Origin: Porticoccaceae bacterium
GTDB taxonomy: Bacteria; Pseudomonadota; Gammaproteobacteria; Pseudomonadales; Porticoccaceae
Assembly (NCBI GenBank): GCA_030741175.1
Contig: JASLVT010000026.1
Span: forward strand, 1-11,060
Reading direction: 5' to 3'
DNA length: 11,060 bases
Both the position numbers and the translations under genes were made by a program. The notes beneath the pieces are model-generated. The model was not told the origin of the DNA. It saw nothing but the letters and a program-made list of their open reading frames with translations, and did no database searches. Shown one piece after another: positions 1 through 6,951 of this stretch; the stretch's first letter is position 1; every line of letters begins with the position of its first letter.

Positions 1-1113
1 GCCCACAGGAACTTCGGGTTGTGGTTTTTCTGCTGGCCCTCCTGCCCTACCGACACTATTGAGACTGAAGATATAGGCGATCACTTGGGCCACAGCGTAG
101 TATAACGATTCAGGCACAGTTTGATTTATATCTGTGGTGAAATAAAGTGCCCGAGCCAGAGTTGGCGATAAAAATAGTGGCACTCCTGACTCCGCGGCCT
201 TCTCTCTAATACCCTGCGCCAAAAAGTCTACCCCCTTGGCCACTACCAATGGTGCACCATCGCTTGAAGGGTCATAACTCAGTGCCACAGCAAAATGCTC
301 TGGGTTGACAATAATGACATCTGCATCTGCCACAGCTTCCATCATTTGGCCCATGGCCATTTCACGCTGTTTCCGCCTAATTTGTGCCTTAACTTCGGGG
401 CGACCTTCTGTATCTTTGAATTCGTCTTTGACCTCCTGCTTTGTCATCTTCATTTTCTTGTTGAATTCAAAAATTTGATAGGGCACATCAATCGCTGCAG
501 CAATAAGTAATGTCAATGTTACTAGCACCGTACCACCGGCAATAATCTTGCCCGCCTCACCCATGGCCGACCCAGCATCCATGAAACCTAACTGTATAAA
601 ACTATCAAAACTCTGACTTACCACCAAAAATAGTACGCCGCCTACCAGTGAAAATTTGGTCAGCGCCTTGGTTAAATCCACTAAGGCTTTCATACCAAAC
701 ATGCGTTTGAAGCCTGCCAGTGGATTTATCTTGCTGGCCTTGGGCGCCAAGGCCTTCACTGAGAAGATGAAGCCACCCAGAGCGCCGGCAGCACCCAAGG
801 CAATGACAATGGCTAAAGCGAAAATGGGTAGGACAACAATCAGACTATCTAGCGCTTGTACTCCAAACGCCGATGGCAGGAGGTTGTCAGAGAAAATAGC
901 TTTGCGGTCAAAGACAAAACCAGATACAAACACTTCACTGAGGTTAACAATGATATAACCGCCAAATAAATACATAAAACAGGCTATGCCAATCATCATC
1001 GCCGCGACACTGAGCTCCTGAGATCGTGCGACCTGACCATCTTCTCTGGCTTTTTCCAACCGCTTAGCGGTGGGTTCTTCGGTGCGTTCTTGACTGGTAT
1101 CCTGATCCGCCAT
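1..1113 (-). CDS. flhB: FlhB, flagellar type III export gate protein and substrate-specificity switch (3' end cut by window edge)
   Basis: FlhB is an inner-membrane subunit of the flagellar export gate. Its cytoplasmic domain self-cleaves and, with FliK, switches export from rod/hook to filament substrates. I read 371 residues before the window edge; the family is usually about 375-385, so only a few are missing. The N-terminus has the typical charged EEPTAKRLEKAREDG segment (residues 12-26). Four hydrophobic segments follow at about 36-56, 90-117, 152-170 and 190-209. A basic linker (KKMKMTKQEVKDE, about 219-231) leads to the cleavage domain, where the usual NPTH reads N270-P271-E272-H273. 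Downstream sequence (GVPLFLSPTLARALY) is typical of the family. The ATG shares its A with the fliR stop (TAATG), so translation is probably coupled to fliR. Lying directly after fliR is the polar-flagellum arrangement. The identification is secure. Confidence 0.97.
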   Translation of the reverse strand, partial: MADQDTSQERTEEPTAKRLEKAREDGQVARSQELSVAAMMIGIACFMYLFGGYIIVNLSEVFVSGFVFDRKAIFSDNLLPSAFGVQALDSLIVVLPIFALAIVIALGAAGALGGFIFSVKALAPKASKINPLAGFKRMFGMKALVDLTKALTKFSLVGGVLFLVVSQSFDSFIQLGFMDAGSAMGEAGKIIAGGTVLVTLTLLIAAAIDVPYQIFEFNKKMKMTKQEVKDEFKDTEGRPEVKAQIRRKQREMAMGQMMEAVADADVIIVNPEHFAVALSYDPSSDGAPLVVAKGVDFLAQGIREKAAESGVPLFLSPTLARALYFTTDINQTVPESLYYAVAQVIAYIFSLNSVGRAGGPAEKPQPEVPVG

Positions 1114-1883
1114 TAGCTCAGCCCCAATGCTTGACTAAGTATCTCGAAACTTTCTCGCCATAACCATTGAATACGAAACCCAATACTATTCATCGACATA
1201 GCGAGGAGAATAATACCAGCGAGAATCATTGCCGGAAAACCTACTGCAAAAATATTTAGAGCTGGCGCCGCTCTTGTAATGACGCCTAACCCGAGGTTAA
1301 TAAATAACAGGGATACTAGTATTGGCAGAGCCAGTAATACGGCACCAAGAAAAATCATGCCACTCCATTGCACGACCATTTGCAATAGCGCCTGAGTCCC
1401 TATCATTTCTCCGATAGGTAACAACTTGAAACTTTCCAATAGCATAGTGATAACAATTACATGGCCGCCCAGCCCAAGGAAAAGGAGTGTAGAACAGATA
1501 ATCAAGAATTGAGAGATAACCGGAACATTACCCATGTTGGGGTCGACCATATTAGCCATACCGAGCCCCATCGACGCTGATATTGCCTGACCACCGACCA
1601 CCAGGGCGGCATTGACAACCTGCAATATCAGACCCATCAGAACGCCGATAAACACCTGATTAAAAATTTCTTTAAGGCCAATGGCAGAAAAAGGATCTAA
1701 AGCAGGCCAGCTGGTTAACGGATAAATCATCCATGTTAACAACAGTGCCAACAGCACTCGAATACGCACCGTGACTGAACGCAGAGAGAAGAACGGGGCG
1801 GCCAGCAGAAAAGCGGATATTCGTATCATTGGCCAGAGCAGCATATAGAACCGCTCGACGACTTCTGCGACCAGCAGATCCAT
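1113..1883 (-). CDS. fliR: FliR, flagellar export gate membrane protein
   Basis: FliR is an integral inner-membrane protein that assembles with FliP and FliQ into the helical core of the flagellar protein-export gate, inside the MS ring. The 256-residue product is normal for the family and almost entirely hydrophobic. The N-terminal pattern (WPMIRISAFLLAAPFF, about residues 17-32) and the Gly/Asn-rich central stretch (ASMGLGMANMVDPNMG, about 102-117) are hallmarks of FliR/SpaR-type proteins. No cleavable signal peptide is evident. The ATG overlaps the fliQ stop by one base (TGATG), and there is no strong Shine-Dalgarno sequence ahead of it, which fits translational coupling to fliQ. The stop overlaps the flhB start by one base. 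Nothing looks damaged. Confidence 0.97.
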   Translation of the reverse strand: MDLLVAEVVERFYMLLWPMIRISAFLLAAPFFSLRSVTVRIRVLLALLLTWMIYPLTSWPALDPFSAIGLKEIFNQVFIGVLMGLILQVVNAALVVGGQAISASMGLGMANMVDPNMGNVPVISQFLIICSTLLFLGLGGHVIVITMLLESFKLLPIGEMIGTQALLQMVVQWSGMIFLGAVLLALPILVSLLFINLGLGVITRAAPALNIFAVGFPAMILAGIILLAMSMNSIGFRIQWLWRESFEILSQALGLS

Positions 1884-2152
1884 CAGAAAAACAGCGTAGG
1901 AATACGCTCAAATATGCGCTGGAAGAAATCGACCATCACGGCAATTTGCCAGCCACCAAATATAACCAAGGCCAACACCATTATCGCTAGTTTAGGTATA
2001 AAACTAAGGGTCATTTCCTGTATTGAGGTCGCCGCCTGCAGGATACCGACGAGTAGACCAATCGCCAGCGCCACACCTAATAGTGGCGCCGCTACTTTAA
2101 CAGCTATCCACAAGGACTCACGACCCAGATCAATTACCTGTGCTGCATCCAT
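1883..2152 (-). CDS. fliQ: FliQ, small flagellar export gate membrane protein
   Basis: FliQ is a small two-helix membrane protein that packs around the FliP-FliR core of the export gate. At 89 residues it has the standard family length. Two hydrophobic segments lie at about residues 15-40 and 48-75, separated by the conserved short polar turn QAATSIQEMTLSFIPK (about 39-54). The ATG is preceded by a good Shine-Dalgarno sequence (AGGAG) that overlaps the fliP stop codon, with a 9-nt gap between the two genes. Its stop overlaps the fliR start by one base. Size, topology and position between fliP and fliR all agree. Confidence 0.97.
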   Translation of the reverse strand: MDAAQVIDLGRESLWIAVKVAAPLLGVALAIGLLVGILQAATSIQEMTLSFIPKLAIMVLALVIFGGWQIAVMVDFFQRIFERIPTLFF

Positions 2153-2161
2153 AAAATTCTC

Positions 2162-2938
2162 CTAGGTCACCGCGAAACTTGATGCCAACGAACCCATTAT
2201 AAGCGTCCATCCATCAACTAAAACGAACAGCATCAATTTAAACGGCATAGATATCATCATCGGCGACAGCATCATCATGCCCATCGACATCAGAACACTG
2301 GCCACCACCAGATCAATCACTACAAACGGAATATAAATTAAGAATCCAATCGCAAAAGCACTCTTTAATTCAGACGTGATAAATGCCGGAACCAAAGTAG
2401 CGAAGGGCACATCGGCGGGCTCTTCAATATTGTCATTGCCGGTAATTTCAGCAAACATCGCAATATCTGTCTCTCGCGTCTGGTTCAGCATGAAATTTCT
2501 CACCGGAATTTGCGCCTCGGCCAAAGCCTCCTCGAAGCCGATTTTTTCTTCAAAATAGGGAGTGATCGCATCATCATAAATGCTACTTAGCACAGGTGAC
2601 ATAATAAAAATTGTCAAAAATAAGGCTAATCCAAGTAACACCTGATTCGGCGGCGTCTGCGCTGTACCCAATGCCTGTCGCAACAAAGATAAGACAATGA
2701 TAATGCGCACAAAAGAGGTCATCATCAACAGCAAGCTTGGCAGTAACGTGAGCACCGTCATCAGCGCAATCAGCTGCAACGTCAGACTATACTGCGTACC
2801 CCCAGCATCATTTTCAACCATATTGACGATAGGAAGACCGGGTTCTGCCAGCGCTTGGCTATTGATAGCGAGGAGTAGAAAACCTAGCACTAGGCTTTTG
2901 ATGGCGGGGAACTGCTTGCTGATCATCCAACGAGCCAA
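2162..2938 (-). CDS. fliP: FliP, flagellar export gate core protein
   Basis: FliP forms the pentameric core of the flagellar export gate in the inner membrane. The 258-residue product begins with a likely cleavable signal peptide (hydrophobic stretch about 16-26, cleavage probably after Ala31 in SQALA-EPG), as is known for flagellar FliP. The family signature is clear: LVPAFITSELKSAFAIGF (about 182-199), then IYIPFVVIDLVVASVLMSMG, then DGWTLIMGSLASSF near the end. A run of three methionines (M221-M223) matches the conserved Met loop described as a gasket sealing the closed pore. I chose the TTG start at 2938 because it sits 7 nt after AGGA. The next in-frame ATG (2926) would be about 19 nt from that site. 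fliO ends 3 nt upstream. Confidence 0.96.
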   Translation of the reverse strand: MARWMISKQFPAIKSLVLGFLLLAINSQALAEPGLPIVNMVENDAGGTQYSLTLQLIALMTVLTLLPSLLLMMTSFVRIIIVLSLLRQALGTAQTPPNQVLLGLALFLTIFIMSPVLSSIYDDAITPYFEEKIGFEEALAEAQIPVRNFMLNQTRETDIAMFAEITGNDNIEEPADVPFATLVPAFITSELKSAFAIGFLIYIPFVVIDLVVASVLMSMGMMMLSPMMISMPFKLMLFVLVDGWTLIMGSLASSFAVT

Positions 2939-2941
2939 AAT

Positions 2942-3313
2942 TTAATCCTTTTGTCTCTTCACCGTTTGCGATAAAAATTGTTTAAAGTTTTTGCCTTTTT
3001 TCTCAGCAGGAACGTCCTTCTCTAACTCGTCGTCTGGCGCAGTCTCATGCTGCTCTTCCCAGCCGCCGAGTCGAGTAATACCTTGCGGAGTTAAACCTAA
3101 CAGAATTTGTTCAGCATTGACACTGACAAGAAGGAGTTTCTGCCTGGCACCTAAGTTTTTTACCTCGAGTATTTTCAGGCGTTTACCCTCAACACCGCCT
3201 ATTCCGAGGTTTAATTTTTTTAGCGCGAATAATGTGGCAACCAGTAGTCCTATTACCAGTAAAAAGGAGGCTAGCATCGATAGCCACTCAGCCCAACCAA
3301 ATTCAGCTGCCAT
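2942..3313 (-). CDS. fliO: FliO, flagellar export gate assembly protein
   Basis: FliO is a bitopic inner-membrane protein that helps FliP assemble during construction of the export gate; it is not part of the final gate core. The 123-residue product has a short N-terminal segment, one membrane helix (about residues 11-31), a positively charged border, and then the small cytoplasmic domain with the family pattern KRLKILEVKNLGARQKLLLVSV (about 44-65) and ILLGLTPQGITRLGGW (about 70-85). The last 35 residues are a charged, Lys/Glu-rich tail. The ATG follows a weak GGGA about 7 nt upstream, 12 nt after the fliN stop. FliO is poorly conserved in general, but this pattern and the position between fliN and fliP make it secure. 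Confidence 0.94.
   Translation of the reverse strand: MAAEFGWAEWLSMLASFLLVIGLLVATLFALKKLNLGIGGVEGKRLKILEVKNLGARQKLLLVSVNAEQILLGLTPQGITRLGGWEEQHETAPDDELEKDVPAEKKGKNFKQFLSQTVKRQKD
2946..2949 (-). promoter_or_regulatory. Ribosome binding site deciding the fliP TTG start
   Basis: On the minus strand AGGA lies just before the fliO stop codon and 7 nt before TTG at 2938, an optimal spacing. The first ATG of the reading frame, at 2926, would be about 19 nt away. This supports TTG initiation for fliP. Confidence 0.6.
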
Positions 3314-3325
3314 ATTTTTCCCAGC

Positions 3326-3652
3326 TTAGAGGTTTTTAACTCGATCCGCTGTTGGTACCACGCTGGTTAATCTTACGCCATAACGGTCGTTAACCAAAAC
3401 AACTTCACCTTGTGCAACAAGGGTATTATTCACTAAAAGGTCTAAGGGTTCACCTGCTAGACGATCGAGTTCAACAACACTACCTTGCGTAAGCCGCATT
3501 AAATCACGAATTTTAAGTGACGCGCGACCCACTTCAACGGAAATGGTAACGGGGATATTTTGAAGAACCTCTGAATTGATTTTATTCTTCTCAATGTCCT
3601 CTGCCGACACTTCCGGCTGATCAACGGCTGTTTCTGCTTCTGATTCTGTCAT
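3326..3652 (-). CDS. fliN: FliN, C-ring switch protein
   Basis: FliN forms the lower part of the flagellar C ring with FliM. It takes part in direction switching and docks the FliH-FliI export complex. The 108-residue product has an acidic, probably flexible N-terminus (about 1-30) followed by one SpoA-type domain (about 32-105), seen in IPVTISVEVGRASLKIRDLM, the SVVELDRLAGEPLDLLVNN core and AQGEVVLVNDRYGVRLTSV. It is shorter than the 137-residue enterobacterial protein only at the N-terminal extension; the domain is complete. The ATG lies 36 nt after the fliM stop, with no strong Shine-Dalgarno sequence. The order fliM-fliN is universal for this part of the cluster. Confidence 0.97.
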   Translation of the reverse strand: MTESEAETAVDQPEVSAEDIEKNKINSEVLQNIPVTISVEVGRASLKIRDLMRLTQGSVVELDRLAGEPLDLLVNNTLVAQGEVVLVNDRYGVRLTSVVPTADRVKNL

Positions 3653-3688
3653 ATTCTGCTACTCACTATTTTGGTAATTCTTTTTTGT

Positions 3689-4681
3689 TTACTTTATCGG
3701 TGCCAAAGATTTAACAATTTTCGCGGCCATGTTAGAGCCGTTGCTACCGATGTCCGCATCAAATACTGGTACATCATTAATATGTATTCGCGCGTAATCC
3801 GCTTTGTTTAAATAAATAATGTCGTCTTCTCGCAGCTCTTCAAACTGCTTCAATGTAGTCTCAATATCCGCCAGCGTGACTTTGAGTTCGAGCTCTGCAT
3901 CTAGCGCCGCTGACTGAAGCTCCGTACTCCATGCTTTGTCTGAGGCATCATTGCCATCGCCGGTCTGCACTCGACTGCGCAACAAATCACGAATTGGTTT
4001 AAGTGAACTGTAGGGATAGACCAAGTCAATATTGCCCGATGCTTGATCACCCAGATCCGATGAAAACCGACTGACTACAACTAAGTCATTCTCATCAGCA
4101 ATTTGAGCAAACTGCGGGTTGATTTCAGAGCCAACATGCTCACATTGTAGCGGCAGGATCGGCGCCCAGGCCTCCTGCAATGACCCAAAAAATACATCCA
4201 TCATAATCTTAATAATGCTCGACTCGGTGGGTGTAAATAATCGTCCTGGCGGCAAACTGTCAATGCCACGGCCAAACCCACCGAAGAAGTTATCCAGTGA
4301 GGCAAAGATAACCGATGGCTCGATCACTACCATGGAATAGCCACGTAGGGGATTTAATCGAATCGTATTAACCGCCAATGGTGGCGATAAATCCTTGAGG
4401 TAATCGCCAAACTTCATAATCTCAACATTGGCCATATTGACCTTTGGTGTAGTGCGGAGGACTTCTAACAGGCCCAAACGGAACTGCCTGACGAAACGCT
4501 CATTAATCATGTCGACAGCGCCAACATTCACTCCCAAGGAAGAATCTTCATTGGTGAGATCGTGTTTTACTGCGCGCGCACCCATGTTGACGCCGGTATC
4601 CGACTCTATCGAACCATCTTCAATACCGGCCGCTAGCGCGTCTAGCTCTTCTTGCGATAATAAGTTGCTTGTTTCAGCCAT
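3689..4681 (-). CDS. fliM: FliM, C-ring switch protein that binds CheY-P
   Basis: FliM is the middle component of the flagellar C ring. It links FliG to FliN and receives phosphorylated CheY, which changes rotation direction. The 330-residue product is normal in length. The N-terminal peptide LLSQEELDALAAG (about 7-19) matches the conserved CheY-P-binding segment (family form LSQxEIDALL). A middle domain contains INERFVRQFRLGLLEVLR (about 59-76) and the FliG-contact motif FFGGFGRG (about 132-139). The C-terminal SpoA-like domain covers roughly 250-325, with LKVTLADIETTLKQFEEL and the DVPVFDADIGSNGSNMAAKI end typical of the family. A clear GAGGG precedes the ATG by 4 nt. fliL ends 45 nt upstream. 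The intact CheY-binding peptide indicates a chemotaxis-controlled motor. Confidence 0.98.
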   Translation of the reverse strand: MAETSNLLSQEELDALAAGIEDGSIESDTGVNMGARAVKHDLTNEDSSLGVNVGAVDMINERFVRQFRLGLLEVLRTTPKVNMANVEIMKFGDYLKDLSPPLAVNTIRLNPLRGYSMVVIEPSVIFASLDNFFGGFGRGIDSLPPGRLFTPTESSIIKIMMDVFFGSLQEAWAPILPLQCEHVGSEINPQFAQIADENDLVVVSRFSSDLGDQASGNIDLVYPYSSLKPIRDLLRSRVQTGDGNDASDKAWSTELQSAALDAELELKVTLADIETTLKQFEELREDDIIYLNKADYARIHINDVPVFDADIGSNGSNMAAKIVKSLAPIK

Positions 4682-4706
4682 TTGGCCCTCATCAATCTCG
4701 TTACTT

Positions 4707-4729
4707 TAATTTGCCCTTTAGACAAATTA
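4707..4729 (-). repeat. Inverted repeat at the fliL stop codon
   Basis: Two perfect 7-base arms, TAATTTG and CAAATTA, flank a 9-nt loop. The upstream arm includes the fliL stop codon and the whole structure lies in the fliL-fliM gap. The stem is AT-rich with no following U-run, so it is not a convincing terminator. It could form a weak hairpin at the end of fliL, or be chance. Confidence 0.35.
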
Positions 4730-5311
4730 CTGAACTACAAACTCAGTTAAATAAACTTCTTCGATGCCACCAAAATCCTCGAGCTCTTCGAGCTTAGCGT
4801 TCATCACCAGTTTTAATTCTTCGGCAAGGTTAAATCTGAAGTCGGGATCAGCGATGTTCTCTTCTGTCTGCTGCGACATCACGATCAACATAACATTGCG
4901 CAACGGAAACTCATGCTTTTCCACATTATCAACAACTCGGCTGTCGTAATGGGTCATGATAGCCACGGATGCTTGCATCACTTTTCTTGAGTTATTGACG
5001 TTGGTCGTTAGCTCTTTCTCCAACTGATAGTAAGACTGCTGAAACTTAGTTAATTCCGGGCTATCTAGCTGGACTTTATTAGGTCCGGCTGCTGCCTCCG
5101 CCGCTGCCGCCGCTTCCGCTTCTGCCGCCGCCTCGAGCGCTGCTACTGCTGCTTCCGCATCTTCATCTTTGTCTGCATCAAAAAAGCCGCTGGCAAACAA
5201 TGTTGCGCCTATGGTGATGGCAACAATCAATAATACGCCAAAAACAATAAGAAGAATTTTAAGGATGGGGCTGCCTGCTTTCTCTTCTTCTTCTAAAATT
5301 TCTTCACTCAT
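4727..5311 (-). CDS. fliL: FliL, stator-associated flagellar membrane protein
   Basis: FliL is a single-pass inner-membrane protein of the basal body. Its periplasmic domain forms a ring around the stator units and supports torque or swarming motility in several bacteria. The 194-residue product has a short acidic cytoplasmic start (1-11), one membrane helix (about 16-39), an unusual Ala/Glu-rich linker (about 52-75), and the periplasmic FliL domain (about 79-194) with the family end pattern LAEELKLVMNAKLEELEDFG-x-EEVYLTEFVVQ. AGGA stands 9 nt before the ATG. The gene lies 46 nt after fliK and 45 nt before fliM, as in many Gammaproteobacteria. The linker makes it somewhat longer than the 150-170 residues common for FliL. 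Confidence 0.96.
   Translation of the reverse strand: MSEEILEEEEKAGSPILKILLIVFGVLLIVAITIGATLFASGFFDADKDEDAEAAVAALEAAAEAEAAAAAEAAAGPNKVQLDSPELTKFQQSYYQLEKELTTNVNNSRKVMQASVAIMTHYDSRVVDNVEKHEFPLRNVMLIVMSQQTEENIADPDFRFNLAEELKLVMNAKLEELEDFGGIEEVYLTEFVVQ
5087..5158 (-). repeat. Ala/Glu-rich low-complexity coding tract in fliL
   Basis: About 24 codons (FliL residues 52-75) encode only Ala and Glu apart from one Val and one Leu, using mixed GCN alanine codons. The tract lies between the membrane helix and the periplasmic domain and probably forms a straight helix acting as a spacer. Mixed codon use argues against a very recent triplet expansion. Confidence 0.75.
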
Positions 5312-5357
5312 GGTTAATTCCTCTACTTCTCAACTCTTGTCGTCGCTCAAGTACTTG

Positions 5358-6893
5358 CTAAACAAGCACATCCAATCCATCATCGGACAAATGTCCCTTT
5401 ATTTCTCGGCTCTCAGGCTCATCATCAACCAGTACATCAGACTGACTTTGATGTTGTTGGGCTGTCGATTTTCCGTCAGATTTGCCCTGATTTGCCAGTT
5501 CTAACCCTATATAAGCAGTTTCCATGCCATGTTCTTCCAGCGCAGTGCGCAATCGCGGCATACTCTCAGCTAACAATTCCCTTGTCGCGCTATTAGCGGA
5601 ATGAAAATTAGCCTCTAGCTCGCCATTTTTCATTTCCAATTGTATCTCAATTCTACCCAGCGATTTAGGATGGAGATCCATCTCTACACGCCATGCTCCT
5701 CTTGTAATCTGAGCGGCAAGGCGTTGACCCAATGCCTCCGTCAGCCGTCGAGACATCTCAAGCATCTCATCGTGCTTGCGCATCGCCTGTTGCATTGCAT
5801 GCTCAGGCAAGCTGTCCGGCATTGGCTTTGTCAACATCTCCGTTGAGCTCTGTTGCGCTGCCAAAAAAGCCGATTCACCCAATGTCACTGGTGTTGCCGG
5901 TAAGGCTAGATTAATAGCATCTAACTTTATGGCAGTCTGTGCGGTTTTATTCCGCCCCTGCCATTGTGCAACCACATTTTTTAGTTGCGAATCCTTGAAC
6001 AGAAGCTTGCCTGCAAAATCTGCCATCGCTGCACCACTTGCTTTAGCACCGGACTCAACCTGAGCACTTGGTATCGACTCCTTCCTAATTCCCTCTTGGG
6101 CGGCTTGTTGTAACGCCTCAACCAATTGTTTGCCGCTGAGGGCTATGCTGCCTTCATTGGTGGAGCGCTGTTTGACCATCGTATCCACCCTATCTTTGGC
6201 ATTGGCGAAAGCAGTTGTTAACCCCTGGCTTGCCATACGTTGCTGCTGTGCTAGCAACTCAAACGCCGGCTTTACCTCAACTGAGCTCGACGCTGACTGA
6301 TTCGCTACAGCGTTATCTGCTCCACCGCTATTCGCTATCCAGGCTGCTAACAAATCATCGCCCTGCGGTTGATGACTGTTAGCCTGTCTTGCAACATGCG
6401 CCTCATCTATCTTTATGTCATCTTCACTAACCGACAGACCATTGGGTAGCGAGGCCAATTGCCCTTTTACATCTGTCGTGGCTGTCAGTCGAAGATCAGT
6501 GCTTAAACCTACCTGTTTTAACCCTTCACCCTGATTCGACTCACCTAACAACAACTCAATAGCAGTTGGGTTTATACCCTGAGACTCGGCAAAAGCCGAA
6601 ACCGCCTCTGCTGATGGTGCTTCTCCACCAACAATAATCTTCAAACCGCTTTTTAGCTGCAGACTGTGCAAATCTGATTCATCAGCATTATCAGTAGCCG
6701 TTTTATCGCCGCTTTGCGGCAATGATTTGCCACTTTGTCCACCGCGCCGCTCTGCTATTTGTCCGGCAAGTAATACAGAAAACGCATCTTTTTGCACTTT
6801 GCTGCCATCCTCGGATGGCTCTGCAGGCTCCGCGCTAGCTACATTGCTGCCTTTTGAAACTGTACTTAATATCAGATTGCTGATTTCAGCCAT
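5358..6893 (-). CDS. fliK: FliK, hook-length control protein
   Basis: FliK is exported during hook assembly as a molecular ruler. When the hook reaches its length, the FliK C-terminal domain contacts FlhB and switches export to filament proteins. The 511-residue product has a long, poorly conserved, Ala/Gln/Ser-rich N-terminal and middle region without clear motifs, as expected for the ruler part. A conserved hook-length domain follows at about 385-465, recognised by WRVEMDLHPKSLGRIEIQLE (about 401-420), then GELEANFHSANSATRELL and MPRLRTALEEHGM. An acidic Ser/Gln-rich tail ends the protein. It is longer than the about 405-residue enterobacterial form. The ATG lies 65 nt after fliJ with only a weak GGAT as ribosome site. 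A sigma-54-type promoter lies in that gap, so fliK may be transcribed separately from fliF-J. Confidence 0.95.
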   Translation of the reverse strand: MAEISNLILSTVSKGSNVASAEPAEPSEDGSKVQKDAFSVLLAGQIAERRGGQSGKSLPQSGDKTATDNADESDLHSLQLKSGLKIIVGGEAPSAEAVSAFAESQGINPTAIELLLGESNQGEGLKQVGLSTDLRLTATTDVKGQLASLPNGLSVSEDDIKIDEAHVARQANSHQPQGDDLLAAWIANSGGADNAVANQSASSSVEVKPAFELLAQQQRMASQGLTTAFANAKDRVDTMVKQRSTNEGSIALSGKQLVEALQQAAQEGIRKESIPSAQVESGAKASGAAMADFAGKLLFKDSQLKNVVAQWQGRNKTAQTAIKLDAINLALPATPVTLGESAFLAAQQSSTEMLTKPMPDSLPEHAMQQAMRKHDEMLEMSRRLTEALGQRLAAQITRGAWRVEMDLHPKSLGRIEIQLEMKNGELEANFHSANSATRELLAESMPRLRTALEEHGMETAYIGLELANQGKSDGKSTAQQHQSQSDVLVDDEPESREIKGHLSDDGLDVLV

Positions 6894-6903
6894 TGCGTTC
6901 TAT

Positions 6904-6927
6904 CCAGTAAATTCGCGTAATTACTGG
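6904..6927 (-). repeat. 24-bp imperfect palindrome before fliK
   Basis: The arms CCAGTAA and TTACTGG are perfect, and the centre CGCG is self-complementary. Over the full 24 bp, 20 positions are symmetric. It ends 10 nt before the fliK ATG and covers the expected start point of the sigma-54 promoter just upstream. It might be an operator or might fold over the weak ribosome site. There is no U-run, so it is not a terminator. Its function is inferred only from position. Confidence 0.5.
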
Positions 6928-6934
6928 TAAAGAT

Positions 6935-6951
6935 TGCAAGACACGTGCCAA
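6935..6951 (-). promoter_or_regulatory. Sigma-54 (RpoN) promoter for fliK and downstream genes
   Basis: In the fliJ-fliK gap the minus strand reads TTGGCACG, four bases (TGTC), then TTGCA. This matches the sigma-54 consensus YTGGCACG-N4-TTGCW at every defined position, with the essential GG and GC separated by exactly 10 bases. The expected transcription start is near 6924, giving a leader of about 31 nt to the fliK ATG. Looking at TGCCA-type sites (the complement of the -24 TGGCA) through the window by eye, I found no other full match. RpoN and its activators (FleQ/FleR or FlrA/FlrC families) control flagellar genes in polarly flagellated Gammaproteobacteria, so the placement makes sense. 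Confidence 0.85.

Noticed and set aside
1672..1911. 79-codon minus-strand open frame overlapping the fliQ/fliR junction
   Set aside because: It is out of frame with two well-conserved membrane proteins and has an Arg/Ser-rich shadow composition.
2991..3329. 112-codon plus-strand open frame opposite fliO
   Set aside because: It covers almost exactly the fliO region in antisense and has a Ser/Phe-rich shadow composition.
3690..3716. TGGCAC at the end of fliM as a possible sigma-54 -24 element for fliN
   Set aside because: The required GC at the -12 position is missing at the fixed spacing.
5348..5357. Perfect 10-bp palindrome CAAGTACTTG between fliK and fliL
   Set aside because: It is too short to fold as RNA, has no second copy noticed nearby, and is reasonably expected by chance.
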